Assembly (NCBI GenBank): GCA_945901215.1
Contig: CAMDKE010000161.1
Location: forward strand, 1-6,496
Reading direction: 5' to 3'
DNA: 6,496 nucleotides
Source: Comamonas sp. lk
GTDB taxonomy: Bacteria; Pseudomonadota; Gammaproteobacteria; Burkholderiales; Burkholderiaceae_C
Below the pieces are notes generated by a model. The model had not been told where the DNA came from. It saw only the letters and a program-made list of their open reading frames with translations, and did no database searches. The position numbers and the translations under genes were made by a program. Positions 5,378 to 6,496 of the stretch are shown piece after piece (position 1 is the first letter of the stretch; each line of letters begins with the position of its first letter).

Positions 5378-5611
5378 ATGACCCCCACACCATCCAGCGC
5401 TCCCGACGACGCCACACGGCGCCTGACGGAGCTCGAAATCAAGGCTAGCTTTGCCGAAGACCTGCTCGACAAACTCGACCAGATCGTCATCCGCCAGCAA
5501 ACGCAAATCAACGCGCTGATCAGTGAAGTGCTGCATTTACGCCAGCAAGCTTCTGATCCCCAGGCTCCGGCGCAGCGCAATCTGCGCGATGAGCTGCCAC
5601 CGCATTACTGA
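5378..5611 (+). CDS. slyX: SlyX family protein
   Basis: Small cytoplasmic coiled-coil protein of unknown function, 77 residues, usual family length. The core DDATRRLTELEIKASFAEDL continues into LLDKLDQIVIRQQTQINALI and EVLHLRQQ, giving a heptad-like helix (about residues 11-55). The C-terminus RDELPPHY keeps the PPHY ending characteristic of SlyX. The frame is open further upstream, but the only alternative start is a TTG at 5327 with non-family residues, so ATG 5378 is chosen although it lacks a clear ribosome site. Divergent from scoA. Its stop codon is followed immediately by a GTG that may start the next gene, so the two are probably co-transcribed. Function is not known in the family; I make no further claim. 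Confidence 0.85.
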   Translation: MTPTPSSAPDDATRRLTELEIKASFAEDLLDKLDQIVIRQQTQINALISEVLHLRQQASDPQAPAQRNLRDELPPHY

Positions 5612-6172
5612 GTGGGGAAATTGAGCTTGGACTCCACGCATCTTCCGGTTGTGATCGTTCTGGCCTGCGGGCGTGGGGAGCGCTTTTTGGCGTCGGGTGG
5701 TAGTACCCACAAACTGCGCGCCCTGCTTGCAGGTCAGCCGGTGCTGAGCCACACGCTACAAACCGCGCGCGCCAGCGGCCTGGCCGTGCACTTGGTGGAG
5801 GGCGAATCCGCCGGCATGGGCGACAGCATCGCAAACGGGGTTCGCGCCACGGTGGGCGCTGCAGGCTGGCTGGTGCTGCCCGGTGACTTGCCTTTGGTGC
5901 AAGCCCAAACTCTGCTGGAAGTGGCCCACAGCCTGCAACGCCATACGGTTGTGGTGCCAATGTGCCAAGGCCAAAAAGGCCACCCCGTTGGCTTCTCGAG
6001 CGCTTGCCGGGATGATTTGCTGCAGCTCAGTGGCGATGTAGGCGCCGCCTCGGTCACAAAAAAGTACGGCGCCAGGCTGCTTGAAGTCGATGATGTCGGC
6101 TGCATTCTTGACGTGGACACCGTTTACGATCTGGCCCGTGCAGAACAGTTTTTGTTAGCAGGCAGGAGATAG
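5612..6172 (+). CDS. MobA/MocA-like molybdenum cofactor nucleotidyltransferase
   Basis: NTP-transferase of the MobA-like fold, 186 residues, close to the usual 190-200, cytoplasmic. Such enzymes attach CMP or GMP to molybdopterin. Visible motifs: nucleotide-binding LACGRGERF (17-25) with GGSTHKL (29-35, Lys34); metal-binding Asp in LPGDLPLV (D92); GHPVGF (123-128); SGDVGA (140-145); and the ending LDVDTVYDL (166-174). The GHPV motif and the DxDT ending favour the MocA (cytidylyl) over the MobA (guanylyl) side. The GERFLASGGSTHKL spacing is longer than the usual form of the loop, so the exact product is open. The start is uncertain: GTG 5612 abuts the slyX stop but has no ribosome site, while TTG 5627 has GGGGA 8 nt upstream and would shorten the protein by five residues. 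It converges on modC, which supports a molybdenum role. Confidence 0.75.
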   Translation: MGKLSLDSTHLPVVIVLACGRGERFLASGGSTHKLRALLAGQPVLSHTLQTARASGLAVHLVEGESAGMGDSIANGVRATVGAAGWLVLPGDLPLVQAQTLLEVAHSLQRHTVVVPMCQGQKGHPVGFSSACRDDLLQLSGDVGAASVTKKYGARLLEVDDVGCILDVDTVYDLARAEQFLLAGRR

Positions 6173-6234
6173 CCAGGACGCGACGGCAAATCAGCTGCTG
6201 TAGAGGGCTTGGCTGGGCAAAATCTGCACGTGAT

Positions 6235-6257
6235 AAACAAAAGGCGTTTGCCTATTC
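6235..6257 (-). terminator. Possible intrinsic terminator after modC
   Basis: On the minus strand AGGC-AAAC-GCCT (stem of 4 bp, extended by two A-T pairs past a T-T mismatch) is followed by TTTGTTT. It overlaps the modC stop codon. The stem is short, so it may be weak. Confidence 0.35.
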
Positions 6258-6496
6258 AATCACGGCAACCGACTTTACTTGCGCCCAAATGGCATCGCCA
6301 ACACCCACGTTCAATGCGTCGATCGCCCTTTTGGTGACACGTCCCAACAAAATCGACTCGCCGCAGCGGATGCGAACCAGGGCCTGCGATGGATGCGAGT
6401 CATCTGCGATGGCTTCGATCTGCCCTTGAATGTGGTTCTGGATACTGGTGTCTCGCGTCTCGTGCGCGGTGATGCTGATGTCTCGTGCCAGAACGC
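6252..6496 (-). CDS. modC: Molybdate ABC transporter ATP-binding protein, C-terminal part
   Basis: The last 80 residues of the ATPase that drives molybdate import with ModA and ModB, at the cytoplasmic face of the inner membrane; the rest lies beyond the window. The visible part reads VLARDISITAHETRDTSIQN, then HIQGQIEAIADDSHPSQALV, a Mop-like stretch (CGESILLGRVTKRAIDAL), and ends with NVGVGDAIWAQVKSVAVIE. The 'RDTSIQN' link followed by a single oxyanion-binding TOBE/Mop domain with 'VWAQVKSVAV'-like ending is the characteristic ModC tail, unlike the MalK-type tails of other ABC ATPases. Walker and signature motifs are outside the window, so the ATPase itself is inferred. Stop is TAG at 6252-6254. 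It converges with the MocA-like gene, separated by 79 bp. Confidence 0.85.
   Translation of the reverse strand, partial: VLARDISITAHETRDTSIQNHIQGQIEAIADDSHPSQALVRIRCGESILLGRVTKRAIDALNVGVGDAIWAQVKSVAVIE

Noticed and set aside
5520..5960. Minus-strand open frames opposite slyX and the MocA-like gene
   Set aside because: They are Pro/Arg/Ala-rich shadows with no motif. Both plus-strand genes have recognisable family signatures.
1..6496. CRISPR arrays, tRNA/rRNA genes, insertion sequences, attachment sites
   Set aside because: No repeat-spacer pattern, RNA gene hallmarks, transposase motif, or terminal inverted repeats with target duplications were seen on reading both strands.

Overview
The window (6496 bp, GC-rich) reads as chromosome of a betaproteobacterium, most likely a member of the Comamonadaceae (Rhodoferax/Polaromonas-like). 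This assignment rests on remembered family resemblance of ScoA/ScoB, SlyX, the ModC tail and the MarR remnant, not on any search. No RNA gene, insertion sequence, CRISPR array or phage gene is visible. Coding density is high and gene orientation is mixed.

Left part (1-2300): the 3' end of one EamA/DMT-type permease gene converges on a two-gene leftward operon. That operon encodes a second, complete EamA/DMT permease followed 3 nt later by an SDR-fold protein whose catalytic Tyr and Lys positions are Ser and Arg (the 'BKR-like SDR-like' type). The 95-bp gap upstream carries a 10-bp palindrome and a cluster of GGCAA/TTGCC inverted half-sites that ends at the start codon of a divergent MarR-family gene.

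Middle part (2302-3808): this stretch looks like a graveyard of three damaged genes. The MarR regulator is frameshifted near its codon 30. The next open frame joins the lipoprotein N-terminus of a NodT/OprM-type outer-membrane efflux factor in frame to the last membrane helix of an EmrB/DHA2-type pump, as if most of a tripartite efflux operon had been deleted. Converging on it from the other strand is a second join, out of frame: the signal peptide and first residues of a probable 7TMR-DISM sensor kinase run into the winged-helix DNA-binding domain of an OmpR-family response regulator. Two large internal deletions and a frameshift lie within about 1.5 kb, flanked by intact genes. Either real local gene loss or assembly collapse could produce this.

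Right part (3881-6496): an intact scoA-scoB pair (3-oxoacid CoA-transferase) reads leftward. Divergent from it are slyX and, abutting it, a MocA-like molybdopterin nucleotidyltransferase gene. The latter converges on the 3' end of modC, the molybdate ABC transporter ATPase. The last two genes form a small molybdenum neighbourhood that continues beyond the window.

No defence system or other clearly new multi-gene system was found. The most unusual content is the pair of deletion-born gene fusions and the operator-like cluster beside the broken marR.
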